A stretch of DNA of 64,000 nt from Pelagicoccus sp. SDUM812002 (GTDB taxonomy: Bacteria; Verrucomicrobiota; Verrucomicrobiia; Opitutales; Opitutaceae), in contig NZ_JARXHX010000020.1 of NCBI RefSeq assembly GCF_031127835.1, positions 20,549 to 84,548 on the forward strand, read 5' to 3'. Shown piece after piece: positions 26,184-35,803 of this stretch. The position numbers and the translations under genes are program-made. The notes under the pieces are model-generated. The model worked only from the letters and a program-made list of their open reading frames with translations. It made no database searches and was not told the DNA's origin. The number at the start of each line of letters is the position of its first letter. Positions within the stretch are counted from its first letter, which is position 1.

Positions 26184-28271
26184 CTACTTTCTGGAGGGCA
26201 CAATCCACTGTTCGAGGATAGCGACGAGGTTATCCTTCGAAATCGGCTTCGTGATATGGCCGTCCATTCCCGCTTCTATGCACTTTAAGCGATCAGACTC
26301 CATCACGTTGGCTGTGACTGCGACAATTGGCACATTCGGACGAAGCGTTCCCGTGCTCTTTTCACGTATAAGCCGCGTCGCCTCCATCCCATCTAGGATG
26401 GGCATTTGCATGTCCATCAATACAAGGTCGTAGTTCGTCTTCTTGAGCATCTCAACAGCCTCTTCGCCGTTGTTCGCAATATCGCAAGAGATCCCGAACT
26501 TCTTCAATATTCCTCTAACGACGATCTGATTCGTAAGCGTATCCTCCGCCACCAAAACCTTCGCACCAAAAGAAGAAAAGCCGTACGCAACGTTGTTCAA
26601 TTCGCTCGGCAGCCGCTCTGCAGCAGGGCTGCCAGCCTGCGACGGAAGCCTCTCGGGAGGGCCCGGAGTTATCTCTTTCGAGACACTTTCCGGTTGCTGG
26701 ACTTGTAAGCCAAAACAAGCGGTAAACCAGAATTCCGATCCTGGTCCTCCGATCTTGGATACAGTAGAAGAAGCGATAGGACTGACCACCCCAGTCTCTC
26801 CACCCAACAGCTCCGCCAGTTGCTGCGAAATGGCTAAGCCCAAGCCGGTACCGCCATACTTTCGCGAATGAGAGGCGTCGAGCTGCGAGAATTTACTAAA
26901 GAGTTTATCTCTCCGATCTGCAGGAATGCCGATGCCAGTGTCTTTAACCGAAAAGCGTAGCTTGACCAGCAACCCAGAGGGTTCTCCGAGGGAAACTGAA
27001 GTGAACACTTCTCCCTCATCCGTGAACTTGATAGCGTTGCCAACCAAGTTCACCAACAATTGCCGTAAACGACCGGGATCGCCATGCAATAGGACTGGCA
27101 CATCCACGTCCGTTCGGTAAACGGTCCCCAGTCCTTTTTCGGAAGCTCTCAAGGCGAAGGATCCTGCAACCTCGTCCAAGATTGTTCGCAAATCGAAATC
27201 GATCTTCTCGATTTCCAACTTTCCGGCTTCGATTTTCGAGAGATCTAGAATGTCATTGAGAATTGTGAGGAGCGACTCGCTGCTGCTTTTTATGCTTCTG
27301 ACATGTCGAAGCTGCTCTTCTTCAAGCTTTGTATCCAAGAGCAACTCCGCTAAACCGATAACCCCACTCATGGGCGTCCTAATCTCGTGGCTCATGTTGG
27401 CCAAAAATTCCGACTTTGAATCGTTCGCCACTTCTGCTGCATCCCGAGCCGCCACTAAGCTTGCTTGCGCCCCTCGCAAAGAGGTAGCCGTTCCATTGAA
27501 AAACTCGGCAAGCTCCGAAAGTTCGTTTTTCCCCGTGACTTCGATTTGTGAGTCTAAGTCACCCTTTTTAATCGAGCGCATCCCGTCTTCTAGTGCCCCA
27601 ATCTGATGGGCGATACTTCGAATTACACGAGCCACAAGCAAGAAGCCAATTAAAGACCCCACGACCCCTAAGTAGAGTGCAGTCTGGCTCATTTCAGCCA
27701 AGTCTTCCGAGACGGTTTGCCGGTAGGACTCGCTCTGCTTTTCAAAGTCGTAAAGCAACCCCGTCACGCTGAGTTCGATGAGGGAGCTCACTTCCTCCAA
27801 CTCTCGATTTAGAACGGAGATGCGCGACTCAACTTCCTGCTTTGCGCCCTCTTCCTCTAAAAGAGGCACGGTATCCAATATTTCCACTGCTAGGTCCAAT
27901 TGTTGCACCATCAAGGTTTCGAGTCTCAGCTCGCGACTCGTTACGCTCTCGGAACGTGCGATAGAGAATTCCGCCTCACTCAGCGACGAATTGATAAAAG
28001 GGATCTCCACCTCGACGAGCCCTTTCAGGCGCGAGCTTTCACTGAAGCTGAAACGAACGTAGTTGTTGATCCGCTTGGCCAGCAAAAGCCGCAGCTCACT
28101 GTTCGCCTGTTTCATTTGCCGCAACAAGTCGACAACCGGCTTGATTTCATTCTCGTAAGTGGCGAAATTCTCCTTCGCTTCGGACGCAACGGCTCGGTTG
28201 TACCAAACGATGGATACAACAATGCAAAGCATTAGGCTGTAGACGAGATAAAGCTTGGAGCGAATTTTCAT
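26184..28271 (-). CDS. Hybrid sensor histidine kinase/response regulator
   Basis: 695 residues from the ATG at 28271 (a TTG two codons upstream is also possible). Membrane segments at about 5-25 and 200-217 enclose a 170-residue periplasmic domain predicted all-helical. Then come HAMP (about 218-270), HisKA with LANMSHEIRTPMSG (His295), HATPase_c (NLVGNAIKFTDEG, DTGIGIP, GTGLGLAIS) and a C-terminal receiver (MDMQMPILDG with Asp620). Its helical sensor and lipoprotein binding-protein partner, encoded 6 bp upstream, recall TorS/TorT and LuxQ/LuxP. No HPt or output regulator is nearby, so the phosphate route after Asp620 is open. Confidence 0.9.
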   Translation of the reverse strand: MKIRSKLYLVYSLMLCIVVSIVWYNRAVASEAKENFATYENEIKPVVDLLRQMKQANSELRLLLAKRINNYVRFSFSESSRLKGLVEVEIPFINSSLSEAEFSIARSESVTSRELRLETLMVQQLDLAVEILDTVPLLEEEGAKQEVESRISVLNRELEEVSSLIELSVTGLLYDFEKQSESYRQTVSEDLAEMSQTALYLGVVGSLIGFLLVARVIRSIAHQIGALEDGMRSIKKGDLDSQIEVTGKNELSELAEFFNGTATSLRGAQASLVAARDAAEVANDSKSEFLANMSHEIRTPMSGVIGLAELLLDTKLEEEQLRHVRSIKSSSESLLTILNDILDLSKIEAGKLEIEKIDFDLRTILDEVAGSFALRASEKGLGTVYRTDVDVPVLLHGDPGRLRQLLVNLVGNAIKFTDEGEVFTSVSLGEPSGLLVKLRFSVKDTGIGIPADRRDKLFSKFSQLDASHSRKYGGTGLGLAISQQLAELLGGETGVVSPIASSTVSKIGGPGSEFWFTACFGLQVQQPESVSKEITPGPPERLPSQAGSPAAERLPSELNNVAYGFSSFGAKVLVAEDTLTNQIVVRGILKKFGISCDIANNGEEAVEMLKKTNYDLVLMDMQMPILDGMEATRLIREKSTGTLRPNVPIVAVTANVMESDRLKCIEAGMDGHITKPISKDNLVAILEQWIVPSRK

Positions 28272-28277
28272 AGGCAA

Positions 28278-29412
28278 CTACCGCTTTACCTTCTGGATAA
28301 CCCCCGCTCCCTTGACCGTGTAAAGAGAGAAATAGATGCCTCGCGATGTGCCATCTTTCATCACAGCGATATTTCCGCAAACTCCTTTGAAAATAGTTAA
28401 TTTCGTGAAGCGAACGTTTCAACCAAGATACCAAAGTCTCACCCTTTCTTTGTTCTCCATTTTGTAAGATGCTGAGAATCATGCTTGTCGCATCGTAGGC
28501 TTGCATAGGCGGCCAAACCGAAAATGGCTCCTCACCATAGTTCAATCGATAGCGATCGAGGAATTGCCGAGCGAGTATGTAGTTTCCATCGTTTGGGGTA
28601 AAAAAAGAAAATTCGGTTCCTTTAAGAGCTCCTTCCGAATTTTCGTAGTATCCTTCTCCCAACGTCGTCGTGGAAGCAAAGAACGGAACTTCCATTCCGA
28701 GCTCTCGCGCTTGCTTCATGGCATAGCCGAGGTTCTTGTATCCAAAAAACGCTAGCGCATCGCAGCCATCCTCTTTGAACTCCTCCAGCGACTCCATGAA
28801 ATCCACCTTCGAAATATCAACCGGGAGTATCTCGACCTCAACCCCTCGTCGCTGCAGCAACTCGGAGAAGGCATCTGAAGAGATCGTCATAAACGAATTC
28901 GTAACGTAAAACCCACGCACACGTTTCTTTCCCAATTCGACCACTCGAGAAGCTACAACTTGAGCAGTCTCCTCCGTCTTCTTGCCGATCACAAAGGTGT
29001 TCTCGTTCATCGTCGAAAGCAGCTGGTCATTGTTCAACGAGTTGACAAGCAAGACGCCATCCGCTTTCACCTTTTCTTGCAGAGCGATCGTGCCATCAGT
29101 ATGACTGATGAGCAGAATATCGATACCATGTTCCCGTCTCAGCTTGTCGTATAGCGTCACTGCATTCGCTCCATCCCAACCGTCATCCTCGAAAGCGAAT
29201 GTCACAATCGGATCGTCATCGGCGCGGGTTTCGTTGTATTCTTGGATCGCCAAAGCAATAGCCTTGGACGGGGCCAATCCTAAATCAACAGCGTTGCCAG
29301 ACAAGGGTCCAATGAAACCGATGTTGATCTCTTCTCTAGGCTCAGGAGAGCAGGAAGAAAGCAGCACGGTTAAGGTTGCGAGTAAGGCAAAGGGGTAGAA
29401 GACACATCGCAT
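28278..29412 (-). CDS. Type I periplasmic binding lipoprotein (LIVBP/receptor-ligand family), probable frameshift near its end
   Basis: Starts at the ATG at 29412, which begins a lipoprotein signal with lipobox LLSSC. The mature part (INIGFIGPLSGNAVDLG, FAFEDDGWDGANAVTLYDKL) is an ABC-type branched-chain substrate-binding fold. It probably senses a small ligand for the kinase encoded 6 bp downstream. In the given sequence the frame departs from family sequence after HEINYFQ, at an AAA run (28386-28388), and runs on to 28147 inside the kinase gene. Dropping one base there gives GVCGNIAVMKDG...GVIQKVKR, a normal family end, and a stop at 28278. It is therefore either a sequencing indel or a true late frameshift. 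The unshifted frame would span 28147-29454. Confidence 0.8.
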
Positions 29413-29454
29413 TTTCGTTAAGAGCATCATAACTAGATTTGCCTCTGCAAACAA

Positions 29455-29783
29455 ACGGAACCTACCATCGGATACCGGTAATGCATATCCAACGCAAGGT
29501 TATCCTTAGACGAGTATTTGTATTCAGTGATCCGATACTCTTTATTAGAATTCAAGCCACTCAAAAGCCCCCGCTCAGGATGCTTTTCGCATACGATCGG
29601 AGAATATGCAAAGGGAGCATGCAAGTTTTCGGTGAAGCAAAAACTCATCTAACTGCTAGGGACCTGTGTGTTTGACTTGAGCTGTGCACAGAGAAACCTG
29701 CACAAAGACTTCCGCGAGTCTATCGCCTCAGGCAGATCGTCAGGCTTTTCATTAAAATTTACCAGCCTGCCCTCAGGATTATC
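29455..29783. other. Intergenic region between binding-protein gene and dut
   Basis: About 330 bases. A 71-codon minus-strand frame (29433-29648) has no recognisable motif and no ribosome-binding site that I can see. No RNA gene or strong terminator was found. Confidence 0.4.
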
Positions 29784-30236
29784 CTATTTTCCCGTACTGC
29801 CGAAACCACCGCTGCCGCGCGTAGTTTCGCTTAACTCATCTGAAAGCGAGTAGGAGATAGGCGAGCAATCGGGGAAGATCAGCTGAAACAAGCGAGTCCC
29901 TGCTTCTACGACAAACGGCTCGTTTTTGATATTGTCCACCGCCGCCATGATCTGCCCGCGATAGCCACCGTCGATCAGACCGATGGAATTCGCCATGCGC
30001 AACGGCGTCTTGGAGATCGAAGAACGCGGAATAAGGAAGTACGCCTTCCCGTTAGCCGGTTGGCAGGAAATGCGGAATTCGATGAACTTCGTTTCACCTG
30101 GTTCTACCCGCAGGTCCTCGATCGTATACAAATCCAAGCCTGCATCCCCATCGTGGAAGTGGCCGTGGTTTTGGTAACGCTCTCTCGCTGCGTCGTTGAG
30201 TGGCTTGATTAGGAGGTTTGCAGAGGTCTGAGACAT
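29784..30236 (-). CDS. dut: dUTP diphosphatase
   Basis: Hydrolyses dUTP to dUMP, keeping uracil out of DNA and feeding dTMP synthesis. The 150 residues are typical of trimeric dUTPase. Motif I is GDAGLDLYT, motif II PRSSISKTPLRMAN, motif III GLIDGGYRGQI with the catalytic Asp, motif IV RLFQLIF and motif V RGSGGFGSTGK at the C-terminus. Divergent from the Tat isomerase-like gene. Confidence 0.95.
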   Translation of the reverse strand: MSQTSANLLIKPLNDAARERYQNHGHFHDGDAGLDLYTIEDLRVEPGETKFIEFRISCQPANGKAYFLIPRSSISKTPLRMANSIGLIDGGYRGQIMAAVDNIKNEPFVVEAGTRLFQLIFPDCSPISYSLSDELSETTRGSGGFGSTGK

Positions 30237-30597
30237 GCCCGCAATACGAGGGCAACAGACCGGGGTGGCAAGCTCGTAGCTAGCGTCCCTAAAATCAGGG
30301 ATTTGTTAAAGCCCTCGGGGTGCAACCCCATCAGTTTCGTCTTCAAAATCGAAACAGTCGTTTCGCAAACTGTATCCACGAGCTCCCTATCTCAGCGTTA
30401 TGGGAAAAGCCGAAGAATGGCGGTATCGATCTATATTGTTCGGTGATGCTGGTATGAAACCGAAATCACGCCTCCGGAGAAGGCCATAACATTTCTACTT
30501 TAAATTGCGCTCGGCAAAAACGTGATACAGCGTCAGAACACCAATCAATAGCTTAGCTAATCTAACGTAAACAAGCGTATCCCTCAATATCCCCCTT
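30237..30597. other. Divergent promoter region of dut and the Tat isomerase-like gene
   Basis: 361 bases with no coding frame of note. It holds a short GGGGT/ACCCC hairpin near 30319-30331 but no family of riboswitch or terminator I can name. Confidence 0.4.
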
Positions 30598-31569
30598 ATG
30601 AAACGTAGAGACTTCCTCCGTAACGGACTGCTCGCAGGAGCAGCCATCGCTTCCGGCCCCATATTCTCACCTCGCCTTTACGCAAACCACCACCAGATGC
30701 CGAAGTTCAAACTTCGTTACGCCCCTCACCCCGGCATGTTCAAGGCTTCTGCGGGCGACGACATTATAGACCAAATCAAGTTCGCCGCCGACCAAGGCTT
30801 CACCGCTTGGGAAGACAATGGCATCAGCGGGAGGCCGGTTGAGCTACAAGCCAAGATTGGCCAAACCCTAGACTCCCTCGGCATGAAAATGGGCGTATTC
30901 GTCGCCTACGCCAGTTTCGACAAACCCACCTTTACCCGACCCGACTCCGACTCAACACAGGAAATCCTATCCAATATTCGTAACGCGGTCGAAGTCGCGA
31001 AGCGAGTTAACGCAACCCACTTCACCGTAGTTCCGGGATCCGTCGACCAGCAACACACTGACCAAGATAAATGGAACAAATACGGAGGGCCGCGCTTGTC
31101 CGAGGGCTACCAAACTGCGAACGCGATTGATATGTTGCGCCGCTGCGCCGAGATCCTAGAGCCACACGACCTAGCCATGGTACTGGAACCGCTAAACTGG
31201 CACGCCGACCATGGAGGCGTCTTCCTGGAGCGCTCCGATCAGGCCTACGCCATCTGCCGCGCCGTCGACAGCCCTGCCTGCAAGATCCTCTTCGACATCT
31301 ACCACCAACAAATCGCGGAAGGAAATCTGATCCCGAACATCAAATCCTGCTGGAGCGAGATCGGCTACTTCCAAGCAGGTGACAATCCGGGACGTAAAGA
31401 GCCCGGCACCGGAGAAATCAATTACCGCAACGTCTTCGAGTATATTCACGATCGCAGCCAAACCGAAGGCAAGGATTTCGTCGTCGGCATGGAGCACGGT
31501 AACTCGATAAAGGGGGAGGAAGGCGAACAAGCCGTCATAAAGGCCTACCGCCAAGCCGACTCCTATTAG
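30598..31569 (+). CDS. Tat-exported hydroxypyruvate isomerase-like TIM-barrel protein
   Basis: 323 residues. The N-terminus MKRRDFLRNGLLAGAAIASG is a twin-arginine signal (RRDFL), so the folded protein is probably sent to the periplasm. The rest is an AP-endonuclease-2/Hyi-type barrel: KFAADQGFTAWEDNG, VLEPLNW (metal-binding Glu), ILFDIYHQQIAEGN (Asp and His of the metal site), GEINYRNVFEYI and MEHGNS. The metal ligands appear present, so an isomerase or epimerase acting on a sugar or ketoacid is likely; true substrate unknown. Similar Tat-tagged barrels are common in Planctomycetes and Verrucomicrobiota. A second, distant member is at 50560. Confidence 0.83.
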   Translation: MKRRDFLRNGLLAGAAIASGPIFSPRLYANHHQMPKFKLRYAPHPGMFKASAGDDIIDQIKFAADQGFTAWEDNGISGRPVELQAKIGQTLDSLGMKMGVFVAYASFDKPTFTRPDSDSTQEILSNIRNAVEVAKRVNATHFTVVPGSVDQQHTDQDKWNKYGGPRLSEGYQTANAIDMLRRCAEILEPHDLAMVLEPLNWHADHGGVFLERSDQAYAICRAVDSPACKILFDIYHQQIAEGNLIPNIKSCWSEIGYFQAGDNPGRKEPGTGEINYRNVFEYIHDRSQTEGKDFVVGMEHGNSIKGEEGEQAVIKAYRQADSY

Positions 31570-31655
31570 CGCCCTTGGGGCGACGGTCGAGTACCTCGCC
31601 CCCTACCACGGCCAAGACAGTTAAACTTGAGACCGCACAATACGGAACGTCTCGT

Positions 31656-31838
31656 CTACTCGCTATCCGCTGGCACCAAGCGACTCGCAAGGATCGAACC
31701 CACGAACCATGCGACCATGCCGATCGTCATGTAGAGCTTCACATCCTCAAGCTCCATCTTATCGATGAAGTAGAGTATAGAGGGAAGGATTGTGAGCAAT
31801 AGACCGATACGTCCCAAGGTTTTGAATACTGTGTTCAT
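31656..31838 (-). CDS. Small two-helix membrane protein next to the NCS1 permease
   Basis: 60 residues with hydrophobic segments at about 9-24 and 34-52 and a charged loop (DKMELEDVK). The ATG at 31838 is preferred; the frame stays open upstream but that part overlaps the end of the permease gene in another frame. It begins 32 bp after the permease stop on the same strand, so it may be a small accessory subunit. I do not recognise a family with certainty. Confidence 0.6.
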   Translation of the reverse strand: MNTVFKTLGRIGLLLTILPSILYFIDKMELEDVKLYMTIGMVAWFVGSILASRLVPADSE

Positions 31839-31870
31839 ATTGATATTCGTTTTCGTTTCAGTCGACGGGT

Positions 31871-33271
31871 TTAGGCTCTTCTCGATTTCATGCTGAAGAG
31901 CAAGTAGAGACCCCCACATGCCAGCCAACAGGGCATGGTCAAAAACCAAGGTGACACGCCCTTTACTTGGATGAAGTAAAGAGCAATTCCGATAGGCAAC
32001 ACCCATGCCAAAAGCACGGCCAAGTTAAACGAGCCTTTATATGCCAGTCCGTGCAAATCAACCGCATCTCCCCTGGTCCGGAAATACCAGTTGAAGAAGA
32101 TGATCGCTCCGATGGGAGCCAAGATCATCCCATAGAGACCCACGAAATCGAGGAGCATAAAAGCGAAAGCGGGGAAAACTCCCGCCACCGTCGCTAACGC
32201 CCCTGCCGCCAGTGTTCCTGCCCTTCTAGATATCGAGGGCACCATCGCCTGGAACGCCAAACCTGCGCGATAGATCGTAGGATTCGCCGTCGTCCATCCA
32301 GCCACGATTACACAAACAATGCCTGCAAGACCCACTACGCTATCCGCCATCGGGCCAGGAACGGGACTCGCATCCTGAGTGAGCTTGATTTGAGCCGCCA
32401 ACATGAAAGCTGCAGCGATCCAAGCCACGTAGTGGCCAACGTACATTCCGGCCGAAGTCGCCCAACCGTAGCTGCTTTTCTTCGCGAAGCGAAACACTGA
32501 CAAGTCCGCCATTCCCATGTGCATGGCGGCATTACACAACCAGCTGAAGAAGACAACGCTCCAGAACCCCATGGAGGATTCAGCTTTTCCTTCTTGGGCA
32601 AAAGCGATCGAGCTCGTCCACAACACGTTCAATTCATCCCAGCTAGAAACATCGACCTGCTTGAACGCGACTAATCCGCAAGCGACAAATACGAGCACCA
32701 TCCAAGGTGCTGCGATATTCGCGAACTTCGCCACCATGTCGTATCCAAGAGTCGCTACCACCGCGATTAGAGCCCCTACTCCCAGGGCCACCAATACGAA
32801 CATAACACTATTTGGATACACCGCATCGATGGTCGGCATTTCCATGTTAAACGGGATTCCCACCGCCGTCGCGGAGACAGTCACCATCGCTCCAGCTAAG
32901 AAACAGAAGAGAACCCCATTCGCCAAATTGTACACCTTGACCAATCCTCCTCCCGCAATCTTCTCTAGATGAAAATAGAGCGTAAGCCGAGCCTTGGTAG
33001 CAATCGGTGCGCAAACGAAGCGCCAGCTAAGAACCGCTAGCATATTTCCCAAGAGCAGGCCGATGAAAACATTTTGCAACGTCACGCCGTTGAGAAGGAA
33101 AAGCGGCCCAATCATGAACTCGGTGCCGGCCGCATGCTCGCCTGCATACATTCCCCAGAACTTACCCGCACCTTTGTGCGACTTCTTAGGCACGGGTTGA
33201 CGTTCGTATTCGCTGGTTGCTGAGTCGTTACTCGAAGCGGCAACTACTTTTGAGGGATCGGCAGTGGTCAT
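31871..33271 (-). CDS. NCS1-family nucleobase:cation symporter (cytosine-permease-like)
   Basis: 466 residues with about twelve membrane segments. The N-terminal tail is hydrophilic (about 45 residues), followed by FWGMYAGEHAAGTEFMIGPL and the family-like LLLGNMLAVLSWRFVCAPIATKARLTLYFHLEKI. It belongs to the purine-cytosine permease/NCS1 group; the transported compound (cytosine, hydantoin, thiamine precursor or other) cannot be read from sequence. A 60-residue membrane protein follows directly on the same strand. Nothing nearby is clearly a nucleobase enzyme. Confidence 0.75.
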   Translation of the reverse strand: MTTADPSKVVAASSNDSATSEYERQPVPKKSHKGAGKFWGMYAGEHAAGTEFMIGPLFLLNGVTLQNVFIGLLLGNMLAVLSWRFVCAPIATKARLTLYFHLEKIAGGGLVKVYNLANGVLFCFLAGAMVTVSATAVGIPFNMEMPTIDAVYPNSVMFVLVALGVGALIAVVATLGYDMVAKFANIAAPWMVLVFVACGLVAFKQVDVSSWDELNVLWTSSIAFAQEGKAESSMGFWSVVFFSWLCNAAMHMGMADLSVFRFAKKSSYGWATSAGMYVGHYVAWIAAAFMLAAQIKLTQDASPVPGPMADSVVGLAGIVCVIVAGWTTANPTIYRAGLAFQAMVPSISRRAGTLAAGALATVAGVFPAFAFMLLDFVGLYGMILAPIGAIIFFNWYFRTRGDAVDLHGLAYKGSFNLAVLLAWVLPIGIALYFIQVKGVSPWFLTMPCWLACGGLYLLFSMKSRRA

Positions 33272-33417
33272 AGGCAGAACAAGGGATTTGGGGTGCAGGG
33301 TTTTGGGGTGAGCTATTCAGGTACCTGTAGACGGATCAATGAACAAGCAAATCAAACCGAAGCAAGAGGCATAATCAGCCGCAAAACGACCAAAGTTTAC
33401 GCGTACAGTCAAAAAAG

Positions 33418-35580
33418 TTATTTGAAAGTTAGCTCGACCAAGTACTCGCCACTCGCGACACCTTCCAAAAACAGGACACCAGATTGTTCAACGTAAGGAC
33501 TCGCCTCTCCGTTGACCTTTAGCGACTCAAGCTTGCTCCCGTTGGGAATCTTAAGCGATACAGTCGGCTCCGTGTTGCCCGGGATAACGAGCTTCACAGT
33601 CATCGACGCTCCCAGTACTTGCTTAATCGATACATCGACAGGGCCTCGTATTGTTGGCACGCGGCCTTCAGCGAGCTCTAATGATCCCGGCCGCGGAGCA
33701 ATCAACATTCGCTCAAAACCCGGCGTGATAGGGCGCACCCCCAAGAGGAAACGGGCGATCGCGTTGCCAGGCGCTGCCCCCCAAGCGTGGTTCCAGTCTT
33801 GGTTCGGCTTAAAGGAGTCGTCCCAAGCCTCCAAGGTTATCGTCGAACCAACCGCCAACATGTTTTGCCAGCTACGAACGCCCTTCATCGTCATGAGCCG
33901 GAGGGCCGCATCTTCTCGGCCTCCTTGGTAAAGAGCTTCGAGCAAGTACTGGGCCGCATACACGCTACAAGCCAGATCCTTTGATACGATATAGTCGGAT
34001 ACGCTTTCGGAATGTTCCTCGGGAACGAGACCAAAAGCTAAGGGAAAAAGGTTCGCATGAAAGGCTGAGTGCTCGGTCCCTTCCCCATCGAGATAAAGCC
34101 CCTTCTCTTCGTCGAAGAGCAAGTCATTAAAAGTGTCATAGAATCCGATAGCTCGTGCCTCGTAGTCGCTGGCATCGTCCTCTTTTCCCAGAGCTTTGGC
34201 CATTTCGGCCATCTGCAAAAGGTTAAGGTAATGGAAAGCATTCACAACCGTATTCACTTCTTTAAATACATAGCCATCGCGCTCCACCGGTGGCCAATCC
34301 ACAATATCTGCAGACCGCCCCGGCCGCTTTCCGTGGTCCTCGTACGGGTAGCCAACGAGCAAGCCATCTTCCCTCGCTCGCTCCTCTAAGGTCTTCTCCT
34401 TTTTGAGCCGATCGTAGACGCGGCGGATCGAGGAGATATCGCCCGTATACATAAAATCCATGCCTGCCATCATAACAGAGTGTTGCTTCCACTCCGTCGG
34501 CCAGGTTTCGAAGTCCATCAGGTATTCATGTGTGTACCGCCCAATCGAATACTCGCTATCCACCGCATAGTGAGAGAGCATGTTTATATACGAATCTGCT
34601 TCGTATGGGATGCGCTCGCGATCTCCATCCACATAAACACCGGCGAAGCTGGTTGCCTTCATACTATACTTGCAAAGTTCCCAGAGGGCATCGAGATCCT
34701 CGTTCGATGAGCGAAAGAAGGATGCGTATTCATCCCATGGATAATGCAGGGTTATCTGCTTTGCTTCCAAATTGCTGAGCTCGATTCCGTTAGTCTCGAT
34801 TTCGATATAGCGAAAGGGAGCAATCGTCCCGAAACGTCCAGGTATGGCGATGGCGACTGGCTTGGTATTGCGGAGGTTTCGAGGTGGATGCACTCTATAG
34901 ACTCCTTTTCCTTCCACCACGTCAGCAGATACTTCGTAATAGCGAACGCTCGAGCTGTCGGGCAGCTCTCTCAAGACGCCTTCAGAGCTACCGCGTTCGC
35001 CGAAATGTATTGTCAACTGACCTGCTGCCGACGCTACCAACTCGAGCTCCAAGAAGCCAAAAGCGACCTTTTCGAAATCCAGCAAGTAGCGCCCGGGCTC
35101 CAACTCGACAACCGAATGCGGGGCAACTGGCGTCGTTTTCGTCGGATGTTTGGAGGGAGCATCGGCCATTTCAGAAGCCATCGTGAAACGCTGAGCGGCT
35201 GACCAATGACCTAGACTTCCTCCCTCAAGTCCCACCCGCACTCGCCATTCGTAAGTTTCATCTGCTTCCAATGGCTGGCCATCGTATTCGATTCCCAATG
35301 ACGCGGACGACCCGACTTGACCAGAATCCCAAACTCGAGACGCTTCATCCTCTAAACCTCCTGCCGCTCTCGAGACTTGGATGTGGTAAGACGTTTGGAC
35401 ACCTCCTTTTTCGGATACGGGGACCACCCAAGCGAAACGGGGTGTCGGATCGACGATCCTCGACAGTTCCATACCTTTCAACAACTCGCAACGGAGGTCC
35501 GAAGGCGGAGGTGTTCCAGCGAACAAACAGGTACCAGAAACGAGAGAAACGTGCAGCAAGAGCAGAAAGAGGTTTTTCAT
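33418..35580 (-). CDS. Secreted alpha-L-rhamnosidase-like glycoside hydrolase (GH78)
   Basis: 720 residues with a signal peptide (about 1-22). A fibronectin-like N-terminal domain (PRFAWVVPVSEKG, YEWRVRV) is followed by a beta domain and the (alpha/alpha)6 barrel. The GH78 active-site stretch normally reads DCPQRxERxGWxGD; here it is DGDRERIPYEAD, with the acidic residues of RER and EAD kept but one residue shorter and the Cys-Pro lost. Farther on AWGAAPGNAIARFLLG and LLIAPRPG-like segments are typical of the family. It should remove alpha-L-rhamnose from plant or algal polysaccharides in the periplasm or outside. The AraC-type gene upstream on the same strand may control it. Confidence 0.83.
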   Translation of the reverse strand: MKNLFLLLLHVSLVSGTCLFAGTPPPSDLRCELLKGMELSRIVDPTPRFAWVVPVSEKGGVQTSYHIQVSRAAGGLEDEASRVWDSGQVGSSASLGIEYDGQPLEADETYEWRVRVGLEGGSLGHWSAAQRFTMASEMADAPSKHPTKTTPVAPHSVVELEPGRYLLDFEKVAFGFLELELVASAAGQLTIHFGERGSSEGVLRELPDSSSVRYYEVSADVVEGKGVYRVHPPRNLRNTKPVAIAIPGRFGTIAPFRYIEIETNGIELSNLEAKQITLHYPWDEYASFFRSSNEDLDALWELCKYSMKATSFAGVYVDGDRERIPYEADSYINMLSHYAVDSEYSIGRYTHEYLMDFETWPTEWKQHSVMMAGMDFMYTGDISSIRRVYDRLKKEKTLEERAREDGLLVGYPYEDHGKRPGRSADIVDWPPVERDGYVFKEVNTVVNAFHYLNLLQMAEMAKALGKEDDASDYEARAIGFYDTFNDLLFDEEKGLYLDGEGTEHSAFHANLFPLAFGLVPEEHSESVSDYIVSKDLACSVYAAQYLLEALYQGGREDAALRLMTMKGVRSWQNMLAVGSTITLEAWDDSFKPNQDWNHAWGAAPGNAIARFLLGVRPITPGFERMLIAPRPGSLELAEGRVPTIRGPVDVSIKQVLGASMTVKLVIPGNTEPTVSLKIPNGSKLESLKVNGEASPYVEQSGVLFLEGVASGEYLVELTFK

Positions 35581-35803
35581 TTAGGAAACAAAAAGGTCGA
35601 AATAGCAGCCTTAGTGAAGGCTATCCGGGGAGGTAGCAGAAGTTGGTAACCAGGTGAACCAGTCCATCGTTGCGAGAGCCGGAACCCGATAACAATCACC
35701 TGTCAAAAATACGGCGGTGGCAAATCATTCTGCTATGTCCAATCGGATCTTCAGGTCCATCTTGGGAAAATCCCCTTGAACGACCGCTTCGCACGCTCTC
35801 GTT

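Noticed and set aside
28147..28277. C-terminal tail of the unshifted binding-protein frame inside the kinase gene
   Set aside because: The sequence is basic and unlike the family; one-base correction restores the known C-terminus.
28380..28400. Programmed +1 frameshift in the binding-protein gene
   Set aside because: No slow stop codon and no slippery site of known type; an indel is simpler.
29433..29648. 71-codon minus-strand frame before dut
   Set aside because: No motif, no ribosome-binding site, overlaps the 5' end of the binding-protein frame.
30237..30597. Riboswitch upstream of the Tat isomerase-like gene
   Set aside because: Only a weak 5-bp hairpin; no core of a known class.
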